DNA from: UBA952 sp044361535
GTDB lineage: Bacteria > Bacteroidota > Bacteroidia > Flavobacteriales_D > Crocinitomicaceae
Direction of reading: 5' to 3'
Assembly: GCA_044361535.1 (NCBI GenBank)
Contig: JBIKIQ010000002.1
Location: 62,001-126,000, forward strand
Length of the DNA: 64,000 bases
Numbering within the stretch: position 1 is the stretch's first letter; each line of letters opens with the position of its first letter. A program made the position numbers and the translations under genes. The notes beneath the pieces were generated by a model, which saw only the letters and a list, made by a program, of their open reading frames with translations, was not told where the DNA came from and did not search any database. Positions 53,538 through 62,366 of the stretch are shown piece by piece.

Positions 53538-53564
53538 AAGCTGTCTGAGAAGACAGCTTTTTTT
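53538..53564 (+). terminator. Strong terminator closing the dcw operon
   Basis: AAGCTGTCT (53538-53546) and AGACAGCTT (53551-53559) form a perfect 9-bp stem around GAGA, followed by T's to 53564. The hairpin ends at the stop codon of the convergent kinase-like gene, so both transcripts may use it. Confidence 0.85.
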
Positions 53565-56079
53565 ATTTGAATTCAATTCTAAAAATCAAAGTATCATCTT
53601 GAGTATTTACGCGAATTATGGCATCATGCTCTTCTAGAATTGTTTTGATAAAACTCAAGCGAACTTTCATGGCATGGTCGAAATAAGTATATGAGTTAAA
53701 ATCGACATTTTTATTAAATATTGTTTTATCAAAATTTAAGTTTTCATAATAGAGTTCAATCGTTTTTATTGACTTTTCGTCAATAACTACAACTTGTATC
53801 TTAGTATTTTCGTTTCTCGTACTGTGATCGAGTACAATACGATGAATACCATTCCATAATTGAAGTAATTTTCCAGATATTCCTTGAATACTCGTGATAT
53901 TTTTATCACTTTCCGCAGAACGTATACTAATTTCTTGACCGAATTGATCAAAAGCTTTTTTAATGGTTTCAATAAGTGAAATTGTTGATTTTTGTTCAAT
54001 AGTATTTTTTATTTGAAGCGATTGTACTTCTTGAACTACTTCAATGACCTTATTTGTTCCGTCGTTAATAATTGTGACAAATGCATTTGCTTGATGAGTA
54101 TTAAATAATTTCGTTAAGCAATCCTCAATACATGAAATTTGATTTAGTCTGATTAAAAAGTCTTCGTTTTGAATATTTAAACGAGCAAGTAGGGTGATAG
54201 AATTTTTAAGCGAATTTAGATTCTTCTTTTCAATTATTTGTGAAACTTTTTGAGTTCTAATGCGAAGTTCTTTTGAACTTATTAATTCTAATGGTTGGTC
54301 TAAAATGGCAATTATCTCATTTGTAATCTTTAAAGCTGGATCAATTTGATTAATTAGTGTTTGAATTTCATGACCTTGTTTGTCTTTGAGTGCAAGAGAG
54401 GCATTTTTTATATTCGCCAAAGGAGTATTCATTTCATGAGCTAACAAGCTAGCCATCTCACTCAGCATTAGGCTTTTTTCCTTGTCTTGAATTTCTAAAT
54501 TCAATTCAATATTCTCCTTTGTTTTTTGTTTAACCTGTTCTTCAAGTGTAGTATTTATTCGCAAAATTTCTTCTTGCAGTTTTTCTTTTTCTTCTTGTTC
54601 CCGAAGTTTGTCAATGCGATTAGCTACGAGCTTGGAAATGGTAGTCAAAATACGAAGATGCCTTTCAGAATAAAAATTCTTTTCAGGATGTTCTGAATCA
54701 ATAACTCCGATTACTTCATCATTAAGTTTGATTGGCACTGCGATTTCAGATAGACGTATGTCATCATCTAAAATATATCGTTCATCCAAAGATGTATCAT
54801 ATATGATTTCAGCAATACCTGTTTTTGCAACTGATCCAACAATACCATTTCCTATAGGGATTGTTATAGGATTATGAATATCAAAGTCTATTGGATTCTT
54901 TGAGCCGTAAGCTGCTTTTTGAACCAGCTCATTTGTATTTTTATCAATCATGTAAATAACACAATCCTCAAAAGCAAGTCGAGAGATACAGTCCTTTGCT
55001 AGCCCCCATAGTATTTCACTTTCGTTATTGGATTTGAATAAGCTTTGGGCAAATAAATTGATGGATATTTCAGTTTCTAGATCATTTTTTCGTTCTCTTT
55101 CAGCTTGAACACGATAGGTTACATCATTAATAAAAACAATGCCTTTTTGCGTGTTAGCATCTTCAATTTTTGTAAACGAAACTTCTAAAAATAAGATTTT
55201 ATTTTCAATCTGAGCCGTCATGTCAAATTGAAATTTTAAATTTTCTTCCGAATCTGGAAGGAACAAATGATTTAATACTTGATTAAATGATGTTTCATCT
55301 GCAAAAGACAAAAGATTTGTAAGCGATAGTTGTTTTTCAGATTTCAAAAGTTTTTGGGCTGAAGGATTTAAATCAAGAATTTTACCGTTTATATCAAATA
55401 CCAAAATAGCTTGTTGTGTTGAATTAAGAATTTTCCTAGTAAATTCCTCTTGAATGGTTAAATCTTTTAATGTGGTTTCAAGTTCACTTGTTCTTTCAAA
55501 AACTTTTTGCTCTAAACTTGTATTTTGGGATTTAAGTTCATTAATTTCATTAGCAAATTGAATGCTCTTTATTTCTTTTTCTTGCTTTATAGTCTTGAGC
55601 TTTTCTTCGGCAAAATAAAATGCTTTAAAATAACTGACTGCGTTCTTGTAATCATCTATTTTTTCGTAATAATTCCCCCAAATCCTATTCAAAATAGCTT
55701 TCTCTTCTAGAGTAGAGTCATACTTATTCAGAAACTTAGTAGCCAAATCAAGATTTTTTCTTGCTTCTGAATTATTTCCCAGTTCAAGTTTAATCATGCT
55801 TAGGTGAACATAACAATTGAAAATTATAGGATAGAACTCTATTTGTTCAGAAGATTCAATTGATTTATTAAAAAATTCCTGAGCCAAAGCAAACTCTTTT
55901 TGGGCATAATAGGCTTCGCCCAAATTACATCTTGCAACACACAGTAACCTCAAATTTTCCTTTGGCATTGCGTCAAGACATTCTTTCAGAAAGTCAATTG
56001 CCTGCAAATATTTTCCAAGTTTAATGTAGGTGTCCCCTGTATTATTTAGCGAACGGGAATAACCATCAATGTCATTCAA
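53563..56079 (-). CDS. TPR-PAS-GAF histidine-kinase-like protein with degenerate ATPase domain (main part)
   Basis: This 838-residue reading frame opens on TTG 56079. The order is TPR repeats (about 1-150; DTYIKLGKYLQAIDFLKECL), a coiled coil, PAS (about 210-330), GAF (about 335-500), a second coiled coil and an H box with His548 (LLAHEMNTPLANIK). The region that should be the ATPase domain aligns with the two kinases upstream but lacks their boxes: LIKNAIESM is replaced by GIHRIVLDHS, and neither the ENNG nor the GSGLGL motif is present. It can probably not bind ATP normally. The upstream TPR part is in another frame (56072-56419). Confidence 0.75.
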   Translation of the reverse strand: MNDIDGYSRSLNNTGDTYIKLGKYLQAIDFLKECLDAMPKENLRLLCVARCNLGEAYYAQKEFALAQEFFNKSIESSEQIEFYPIIFNCYVHLSMIKLELGNNSEARKNLDLATKFLNKYDSTLEEKAILNRIWGNYYEKIDDYKNAVSYFKAFYFAEEKLKTIKQEKEIKSIQFANEINELKSQNTSLEQKVFERTSELETTLKDLTIQEEFTRKILNSTQQAILVFDINGKILDLNPSAQKLLKSEKQLSLTNLLSFADETSFNQVLNHLFLPDSEENLKFQFDMTAQIENKILFLEVSFTKIEDANTQKGIVFINDVTYRVQAERERKNDLETEISINLFAQSLFKSNNESEILWGLAKDCISRLAFEDCVIYMIDKNTNELVQKAAYGSKNPIDFDIHNPITIPIGNGIVGSVAKTGIAEIIYDTSLDERYILDDDIRLSEIAVPIKLNDEVIGVIDSEHPEKNFYSERHLRILTTISKLVANRIDKLREQEEKEKLQEEILRINTTLEEQVKQKTKENIELNLEIQDKEKSLMLSEMASLLAHEMNTPLANIKNASLALKDKQGHEIQTLINQIDPALKITNEIIAILDQPLELISSKELRIRTQKVSQIIEKKNLNSLKNSITLLARLNIQNEDFLIRLNQISCIEDCLTKLFNTHQANAFVTIINDGTNKVIEVVQEVQSLQIKNTIEQKSTISLIETIKKAFDQFGQEISIRSAESDKNITSIQGISGKLLQLWNGIHRIVLDHSTRNENTKIQVVVIDEKSIKTIELYYENLNFDKTIFNKNVDFNSYTYFDHAMKVRLSFIKTILEEHDAIIRVNTQDDTLIFRIEFK

Positions 56080-56419
56080 TTTTTTTTCTAATTTCTAGAC
56101 TTTTAAGGTTAACGTCTAAACGTCTAGCATGATCATCAAAATAATTAAAAATAAAGCCAAGTGTATTCAAGACAAAACCAATATGGTAATTTTCATTTGT
56201 TTTATTGAAATAGTTCAAGCATTCCTGCGCTAGTTGGTATGAAAAAGAATACATTCCCATAAATTGACTAGCATGAGCCAAAACCATTTTTGCCTCATAT
56301 ATACTGAGTTCATTTTTTTTCAACACACAGTGTTGTAATTGCTCATTAGCAATTTCATATGCTTTCTCAGGATCAGTAAAGCATAGCTCAACAGCAATAT
56401 TTAATTTTGAATTAAGCAC
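56072..56419 (-). CDS. N-terminal TPR fragment of the kinase-like gene
   Basis: This 115-residue frame contains TPR-like helices (DPEKAYEIANEQLQHCVLKKNELSIYEAK, HIGFVLNTLGFIFNYF) and ends LKSLEIRKKIE. The next frame continues the repeat as NDIDGYSRSLNNTGDTYIKLG, so the two were almost certainly one protein. The change of frame occurs at an A8 tract (T8 on the plus strand, 56080-56087). Removing one A joins the frames. It could be a mutation, a sequencing error, phase variation or slippage. No signal peptide is present. Confidence 0.65.
   Translation of the reverse strand: MLNSKLNIAVELCFTDPEKAYEIANEQLQHCVLKKNELSIYEAKMVLAHASQFMGMYSFSYQLAQECLNYFNKTNENYHIGFVLNTLGFIFNYFDDHARRLDVNLKSLEIRKKIE
56080..56087 (-). 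other. A8 homopolymer at the frame break
   Basis: Eight A's on the coding strand sit exactly where the TPR fragment frame ends and the main kinase-like frame begins. A change of -1 or +2 bases restores one continuous protein, so the tract is the likely cause of the split. Confidence 0.75.
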
Positions 56420-56517
56420 AAAAATGACTCAATAGAATGTAGCGAAGATAAGAAAAAGTTACTTTTAAAAATGTGTAATTTATTTTATTTGCTTGAATTT
56501 GAGCAATATCAAAAGTT

Positions 56518-58827
56518 TCATTCCAAATATACGCGATGAACACGTTTGGAAATACTAGTTAATACCTCATAAGGAATTGTTTGAAGAGTATCTGCTAATT
56601 TTTCTAACGTTTGATTAACACCAATCAATTCAACTGTATCACCTTCTTTAACAGGAAGATTTGTTACGTCTACCATTACCATATCCATACAAACCCTACC
56701 TACCGTTGCACAGTATTTCCCTTGAATAATAACTCCACCTTTTCCATTGCTTAAACTTCGCTTAAAACCATCAGCGTAGCCCACAGGGATTATTGCAATT
56801 TTTGTTGATTTCGTTGCTTTGAATGTTCTTGAATAACCCACAAATTCACCTACCTTCAATGTTTTAATTTGCGAAATTGCACTCTGCCATGAAACAACTG
56901 GCTTGAGTAATTTATGAATATTGATGTTGGATGAAACTCCATACATGGCAATTCCAATTCGAACCATATCCATTTGAAATTCAGGAAAATGAAATGCGCC
57001 TTCTGAGTTTAATAAATGACGGATAAAAGTATTACCTAAGCTGTTTTGTAAGCGCAAACAAACTTCTTCAAACTTTTTATATTGTAAATTGGTAAAACGT
57101 TTATCTCTGACATTGTCGGCATCAGCAAGGTGAGAGTATACTCCAGCCACTCGAATTTCAGGTTGTGCTTGAATAACAGCTAACAGTTCAGACCAATCAT
57201 CTGGTTCAAAGCCCAATCGACGCATTCCCGTATCGAATTTAAGATGAATTGGAAAACTACTTTGTTTTGCTAGTATTAATTCTTTTATAAAGCAATCCAA
57301 TTGGGTGAACGAATAGATAGCTGGCTCTAATTGATGTTCAATACATAAATCAAAAGATTCTTCCTCCGGATTCATGACAAGAATAGGTGTTTTAATGCCG
57401 TATTTTCTTAATTCAACTCCTTCATCCACATAAGCAACTCCGAGATAATCAACACCCTGTTGTTCTAGAAAAGCCGCCATTTTTTCAAGTCCTGAACCAT
57501 AGGATTGTGCTTTCACCATGGCCAATATTTTCGTCTTAGATTTTAACTTTTTACGAATAACCGATAAATTATGGCGCACGGAGGTTAAGTCAATCTGAAC
57601 AAACGTCTTATGGCGTTTTTCTTTGTAACGCTGTGCAACCTTTTCCATTCCTGCGTTCCGCGTTCCTTTAATTAAAATGACCGAATTCCCCAAGTCTAAT
57701 GGGACGTCTGAAACAGAATTTACAACATGAATTTCATCAGGTTTGAATTGAGATACAATTTGTTCTATTTCATTTTTTTTACTCGAATTTTCTTTGTCTA
57801 AACCAATAATTACAATTCGTTTTCTGCGCTTGGCAATCATTTTTTGATATTCAAGCGAATATACCAAAGCATCTATGTCAAGATTGTAGGTGTCGTTAAT
57901 TATAGTTGAATTGTTAATTCCGTCAAAGGTTTCTAGACGCATAGCAAGACTTGGTAAGGTACTTACTTGTTGTTTTATTTTTTTGATACTTGCCCCAAGT
58001 GCAATTGCCACTTCGATAGCTAATTTTGCATTATTTGCTGAACCACCATCCTTGAAAGGGAATTCAGTTAAGAAATCAGAACTTAAGTCAGACTTGATCA
58101 CTTTTCCTTTGATCGAACCTAATTGCTTTTCAGTTATAGAAACTCCTGAACCAATAAATGTCTTTTCAACATTTGAAAATAATTTCAGTTTTTCTTGATG
58201 CAATTCTAATGTACTAGAAAAATTTTCAACGTGTGATCTGCCAAGCGAAGTTAAAACACCTAAAGTCGGCTGAATCATGTCCCGAAGAGCATACATTTCA
58301 TCCGGTTCAGAAATACCAGCTTCTATTAAAGCTACATCGCATTCTTCTGTTAATTCTAGTAATGAAAGTGCTACACCTAATTGTGAATTGAAGCTTTTCG
58401 GACTGCGAATCACCCTTTTATCGCTTTTTATCAAGTGAAAAATCCATTCTTTAACGGTTGTTTTGCCTGTGCTTCCAGTAATTGCAACTATTGGATAATT
58501 GAATTTTTTGCGGTGAATCGATGCAAGGTTTTGCAATGATTTTAATGTATCATCAACCAATATAAATAATGCATCCGGATAAAATTTCGCATCGATATTT
58601 TGAGATACAACAAATATGCGAATGCCCTGATCGTAGGCAGAATCAATAAATTGATGACCATCTCGAAAGGTGCCATTCAATGCAAAAAATACAGTATTCT
58701 TTGTTTCAACAATTTTTCGCGAATCATAGGAGATACGGTCTATTATCGGTAGTTTTTTCTCCGAATTTTCAATTGATTTACCTTTGCAATGCGAACAAAA
58801 CTGTTGGTATGTTAATCCTAATTTCAA
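56518..58827 (-). CDS. Bifunctional MurF / alanine racemase
   Basis: This 769-residue fusion has two enzymes. Residues 1 to about 405 are MurF, which adds D-Ala-D-Ala to UDP-MurNAc-tripeptide (RISYDSRKI, ATP loop ITGSTGKTTVKEW, NDTYNLDIDAL). Residues from about 410 are alanine racemase, which makes D-Ala with PLP bound at Lys439 (AMVKAQSYGSG). They include the second catalytic Tyr region IIPVGYADGFKR and the C-terminal VCMDMVMVD. Such fusions are typical of Bacteroidota and explain why murF is missing from the dcw cluster. It overlaps tdk by 4 bases (ATGA). Confidence 0.95.
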   Translation of the reverse strand: MKLGLTYQQFCSHCKGKSIENSEKKLPIIDRISYDSRKIVETKNTVFFALNGTFRDGHQFIDSAYDQGIRIFVVSQNIDAKFYPDALFILVDDTLKSLQNLASIHRKKFNYPIVAITGSTGKTTVKEWIFHLIKSDKRVIRSPKSFNSQLGVALSLLELTEECDVALIEAGISEPDEMYALRDMIQPTLGVLTSLGRSHVENFSSTLELHQEKLKLFSNVEKTFIGSGVSITEKQLGSIKGKVIKSDLSSDFLTEFPFKDGGSANNAKLAIEVAIALGASIKKIKQQVSTLPSLAMRLETFDGINNSTIINDTYNLDIDALVYSLEYQKMIAKRRKRIVIIGLDKENSSKKNEIEQIVSQFKPDEIHVVNSVSDVPLDLGNSVILIKGTRNAGMEKVAQRYKEKRHKTFVQIDLTSVRHNLSVIRKKLKSKTKILAMVKAQSYGSGLEKMAAFLEQQGVDYLGVAYVDEGVELRKYGIKTPILVMNPEEESFDLCIEHQLEPAIYSFTQLDCFIKELILAKQSSFPIHLKFDTGMRRLGFEPDDWSELLAVIQAQPEIRVAGVYSHLADADNVRDKRFTNLQYKKFEEVCLRLQNSLGNTFIRHLLNSEGAFHFPEFQMDMVRIGIAMYGVSSNINIHKLLKPVVSWQSAISQIKTLKVGEFVGYSRTFKATKSTKIAIIPVGYADGFKRSLSNGKGGVIIQGKYCATVGRVCMDMVMVDVTNLPVKEGDTVELIGVNQTLEKLADTLQTIPYEVLTSISKRVHRVYLE

Positions 58828-59399
58828 TGGGCGATTTTATTGAAGCAAGAACGACAAAGTGGCTCATATTTCTCAACAGCACCAACCAAGACTTGTTCCT
58901 TTTCTTCGGCAGTTCGATGAGAATATTGTGCTAAGTTACCACAAGAAACGCAAATTGCATGAACTTTCGTTACATACTCTGCAATCGATAGAATTTGAGG
59001 CATTGGTCCGAAAGGTTTTCCTAAATAATCCATATCCAAACCAGCAAGAATTACTCGAACTCCTTTTTTTGCTAAGTCGTTTGCGACTCCAATGATGTTT
59101 TCATCAAAAAATTGAGCTTCATCTATAGCCACAACTCGCTCATTTGTCCAATGATTCCAAATTTCAGAAGAACTAGAAATGATTTTGGCTTGTAAGGCAT
59201 TTCCTTGATGACTTACTACATTTTCTTCGCTGTATCGATTATCAATGGCAGGTTTAAACAAAAGCAATTTTTGATTTGCAAATTGAGCTCTTTTGATTCT
59301 GCGAATTAATTCTTCCGTCTTTCCGGAAAACATTGATCCGCATATCACTTCAACCCATCCATGTTGACGTCCTTCTGTTGGAAATTGCTCTAAAAACAT
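58824..59399 (-). CDS. tdk: Thymidine kinase (type II)
   Basis: This 191-residue enzyme phosphorylates thymidine for salvage. The P-loop is CGSMFSGKTEELIRR, the Walker-B-like motif is VAIDEAQFF, the thymidine-binding lasso is present, and zinc ligands occur as CVSCGN and CRSCFN. Length is typical of bacterial Tdk. It is upstream of, and overlaps, the murF-alr gene; this linkage is by transcription only. Confidence 0.95.
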   Translation of the reverse strand: MFLEQFPTEGRQHGWVEVICGSMFSGKTEELIRRIKRAQFANQKLLLFKPAIDNRYSEENVVSHQGNALQAKIISSSSEIWNHWTNERVVAIDEAQFFDENIIGVANDLAKKGVRVILAGLDMDYLGKPFGPMPQILSIAEYVTKVHAICVSCGNLAQYSHRTAEEKEQVLVGAVEKYEPLCRSCFNKIAH

Positions 59400-59451
59400 A
59401 CGCTATTAGTTGTTAACATTCATTGTGTAAGAAAAATTAAAACTCAGTTGC

Positions 59452-59480
59452 TTTGTCACTGATATTCTTTTTTAATTTTG
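59452..59480 (+). promoter_or_regulatory. Candidate promoter for the 59560 operon
   Basis: TTTG (59452-59455), a 17-base spacer and the exact -7 element TAATTTTG (59473-59480). The spacer is shorter than the usual 19-21. The leader would be about 75 bases and contains the palindrome CGAAATTTCG. Confidence 0.45.
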
Positions 59481-59559
59481 AATGTTAAAAGTCGAAATTT
59501 CGTTTCGTTCTACAAGCGTTGCGTTAGAAACTTTGGTCAAATGTTGAAAAAATAAAAAG

Positions 59560-60384
59560 ATGAAGTCAAAAGTAAATGAAATATTGGAACACGTTTCCAA
59601 AATTGAAAATGGTTCGATTACCCTACCTGAATTAGAATATACGGTTGAACTTGCACGTGATCTGTATGAAAAACTTATAGTGATACGTCATAAAGTTTAT
59701 GAACAAGGAATTTTAGAACAACCTACTTTTGATTTAAGTCCAATTGCATTTGAAGATGAAGAAAGTATGCAAGAAGAAGTTGTTGCAGAGTCGGTTCTAG
59801 AACCTATACAAGAAGCAGTTCCAGAGCCTGAGACTACAATCTTTGAAATAGAAAGTAACGTTCAAGATTCTGTCGAAACGGAACGAGATGATGTTTTGAT
59901 TGAAGAGGCCGCCCCGGTAATTCAAATGGATGTCGTGGAGGAAAGTACAGAATCTTCCGAAGAAATGATTTTTGACTCTTTCGAAACAACTGAAGAGGAA
60001 ATAATTGATTATTCAGATGATTTAGAACGGCCAACACCTGAGGTTCAGTTCAGCGAAATGCCTGTTCAAAATTCAGTTAATACGGGATCATGGGTTGAGC
60101 AGATTAGAGAAATTGAAAGTCATATACCTTCTAGCTTTACAATGTCCAAATTAGATACCTTAATAGGTTCTTTTGGCTTAAATGAGCGTTTGCAATTTAT
60201 CAATGAATTGTTTGGTGGATCAAGCGAAGCTTTTTCAGATGCCGTTAAGGTTTTAGATGCACGAACAGGTTTGGATTCTGCTCGTGAGAAAATTGCCGAA
60301 TTTGCTTCCTCCAATAATTGGGAAGATGCTGATAATGAAACAATCACTGATTTTGTAGCGAAAATTAAAAGACGATATGCGTAA
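59560..60384 (+). CDS. Conserved acidic protein of unknown function
   Basis: This is a 274-residue cytoplasmic protein. An N-terminal helical part (KSKVNEILEHVSKIENGSITLPELEYTVELARDLYEKL) is followed by a roughly 120-residue Glu/Val-rich acidic linker. The conserved C-terminal domain (IGSFGLNERLQFINELFGGSSEAFSDAVKVLD to VAKIKRRYA) occurs in many Bacteroidota but has no assigned function. It overlaps the M28 peptidase gene by 8 bases. Confidence 0.75.
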   Translation: MKSKVNEILEHVSKIENGSITLPELEYTVELARDLYEKLIVIRHKVYEQGILEQPTFDLSPIAFEDEESMQEEVVAESVLEPIQEAVPEPETTIFEIESNVQDSVETERDDVLIEEAAPVIQMDVVEESTESSEEMIFDSFETTEEEIIDYSDDLERPTPEVQFSEMPVQNSVNTGSWVEQIREIESHIPSSFTMSKLDTLIGSFGLNERLQFINELFGGSSEAFSDAVKVLDARTGLDSAREKIAEFASSNNWEDADNETITDFVAKIKRRYA

Positions 60385-61627
60385 ACTCGCATGGATTTTT
60401 TCCATCGTTTATTACTCAATTTCTTTTGCCCAACAATTTGATTACAAAGAGTCAACAGCCATTCTTTGTTCACCTGAATTTCATGGAAGAGGTTACGTAA
60501 ATGGTGGTGATTCAATTGCTGCAAGCTATATTGCAAGTACCTTTAAGCAGATTGGGTTGACTGGGTATTCAAATTTTGATTATTACCAATCATTTGAATT
60601 TCCTGTAAATACCTTTCCAAGCGAGATGCAAGTAGTTCTAAATGATCGTGAGTTAATTCCTGGAATTCATTTTGTTGTTGAACCGTCTAGTAATGGTTAT
60701 TCTGGCGATTTGACACTAAAAAAAGCGTCTATTTCTGAATTATATAATGAAAAGATAAACATCAAAAATTGGCCAAAAAATACAGCATTAGTTGCGCGAA
60801 ATATTGGTTTTGGAGGAGATACCATTCGAAAAGTAAGTCAGTATCTTTCAAAACTGGTTGGGTCAATTCCTGTAATTGAAGTAGTAAATTCAAAATTCAC
60901 CTGGTCTGTTTCAACCATTAACGCACGAAATATTTATTTACAGCTTCAAGATTCCATTTATGGAACGCAGGTTGAAAAAATTAAAGTCAATATTGATTCA
61001 GAATTAAGAAAAACTCATCGCACTCAAAATGTTGTTGCCTTTTTGCCTTCAAAGAATAAAAATGCAAAAACGGTTATTTTTACAGCACATTACGATCATT
61101 TAGGAAGGATGGGAAAAGATACTTATTTTCCCGGTGCTAATGATAATGCGAGTGGATGTTCCATGTTGTTTTATTTAGCTCATTATTTTAAAAATCATCC
61201 TACAAAATTCAATATGTTGTTTGTGGCTTTTGCTGGTGAAGAAGCAGGATTAATTGGATCAAAGCATTATGTGCAAAACCCACTTTTTCCGTTAAAAGAT
61301 GTTCGATTTCTGGTGAATCTAGACATCATGGGAAGTGGGGAGGAAGGGATTACTGCTGTTAACGCTACACTTTTTCCTAAAGAATTTCAGCTCTTAACTA
61401 AAATTAATCGGAAGAAAAAATACCTTAAAGCAATAAAGAGTCGCGGTCCGGCTGCAAATTCTGATCACTATTTTTTCACTGAAGCTGGTGTGCCTGCCTT
61501 TTTTATATACACTATGGGTTCTAATAAAAATTACCACGATGTGTTTGATAAATACGAGAATTTAACCTTTTCAGCTTTTGAAAACATAGGTAATTTGATA
61601 ATTGATTTCGTGAGAAAACTAAACTAA
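60377..61627 (+). CDS. Secreted M28-family metallopeptidase
   Basis: This 416-residue exported zinc peptidase has a signal peptide (RKLAWIFSIVYYSISFAQ). The metal site is visible as FTAHYDHLGRMG (His and Asp), PGANDNASG (Asp), FAGEEAGLIGS (Glu pair) and a later His in SDHYFF. M28 enzymes are aminopeptidases or glutaminyl-cyclase-like. An insert between the signal and the catalytic core resembles a PA-type domain. It is coupled to the acidic protein upstream and followed 1 base later by a helical unknown. Confidence 0.88.
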   Translation: MRKLAWIFSIVYYSISFAQQFDYKESTAILCSPEFHGRGYVNGGDSIAASYIASTFKQIGLTGYSNFDYYQSFEFPVNTFPSEMQVVLNDRELIPGIHFVVEPSSNGYSGDLTLKKASISELYNEKINIKNWPKNTALVARNIGFGGDTIRKVSQYLSKLVGSIPVIEVVNSKFTWSVSTINARNIYLQLQDSIYGTQVEKIKVNIDSELRKTHRTQNVVAFLPSKNKNAKTVIFTAHYDHLGRMGKDTYFPGANDNASGCSMLFYLAHYFKNHPTKFNMLFVAFAGEEAGLIGSKHYVQNPLFPLKDVRFLVNLDIMGSGEEGITAVNATLFPKEFQLLTKINRKKKYLKAIKSRGPAANSDHYFFTEAGVPAFFIYTMGSNKNYHDVFDKYENLTFSAFENIGNLIIDFVRKLN

Positions 61628-61628
61628 A

Positions 61629-62192
61629 ATGAGTAAAAGTAAATTAATAAAACAAAGTGAGCTTTTAAAAAAATTAAAAGCAGGGAATGAACAAGAATTT
61701 GCAAAGAATTTGGCAGAGTTGGATACTGTTTTAACAATTGAGGCCCTATCTTCTTTAGTGAGCGTTTTTCATGCAAATATCTCCGATAGAAGTAAGGAAG
61801 AACTCCTTATTTTTTTTAATAACCTAACCGCTCCAGAGGCACAAGAAATAATGATTCAGATCCTTATGGATCCTGATAATTTATCCATTCGTCAGATTTT
61901 GTTATCCACTATTTGGAACAGCAGATTAGATTACAGTCTTTACTTGGCAGAGTTTGTGGAAATGGCTGTTGAAGGTGATTATCTGGAAGCATTAGAGTGT
62001 CTGACAATCATCGAAAATTTAGAAGGTCCATTTGAAGAATCAGATATATTAGAAGCTCAATTGCACTTGAAAGAATACCTAGAGTTAGGAGTTAAAGATG
62101 ACCAAAAAGCCATTTTGATTAGTGAAATAGCATTGTTGATTAAGAATTTTAATGAGGAATTAGCTGATTTTGATGTAGAGGATTTGGATTAG
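61629..62192 (+). CDS. All-helical protein of unknown function
   Basis: This 187-residue soluble protein is almost entirely alpha-helical, with HEAT-like alternation (ELDTVLTIEALSSLVSVFHANIS, APEAQEIMIQILMDPDNLSIRQILLSTIW, YLEALECLTIIENLEGPF). The tail is acidic (ELADFDVEDLD). The family was not recognised beyond similarity to Bacteroidota unknowns. It starts 1 base after the M28 peptidase stop and ends its operon. The gap 62193-62366 shows no feature. Confidence 0.7.
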   Translation: MSKSKLIKQSELLKKLKAGNEQEFAKNLAELDTVLTIEALSSLVSVFHANISDRSKEELLIFFNNLTAPEAQEIMIQILMDPDNLSIRQILLSTIWNSRLDYSLYLAEFVEMAVEGDYLEALECLTIIENLEGPFEESDILEAQLHLKEYLELGVKDDQKAILISEIALLIKNFNEELADFDVEDLD

Positions 62193-62366
62193 ATTCCCAA
62201 TTTTATTTATTCAATCAAAGGCCAATTTTATGAGAGGTTCTGGTTTGGATTTTTTCTTTTTTGCTCATTTTCAGGAAATAACAAGAAAAAATTCATGATT
62301 TAGCTTCAGTCAATGAACTTTTTTTATGCGAATTTGTTTGGCGTTCATTAGGTTGGATAATTCGCT

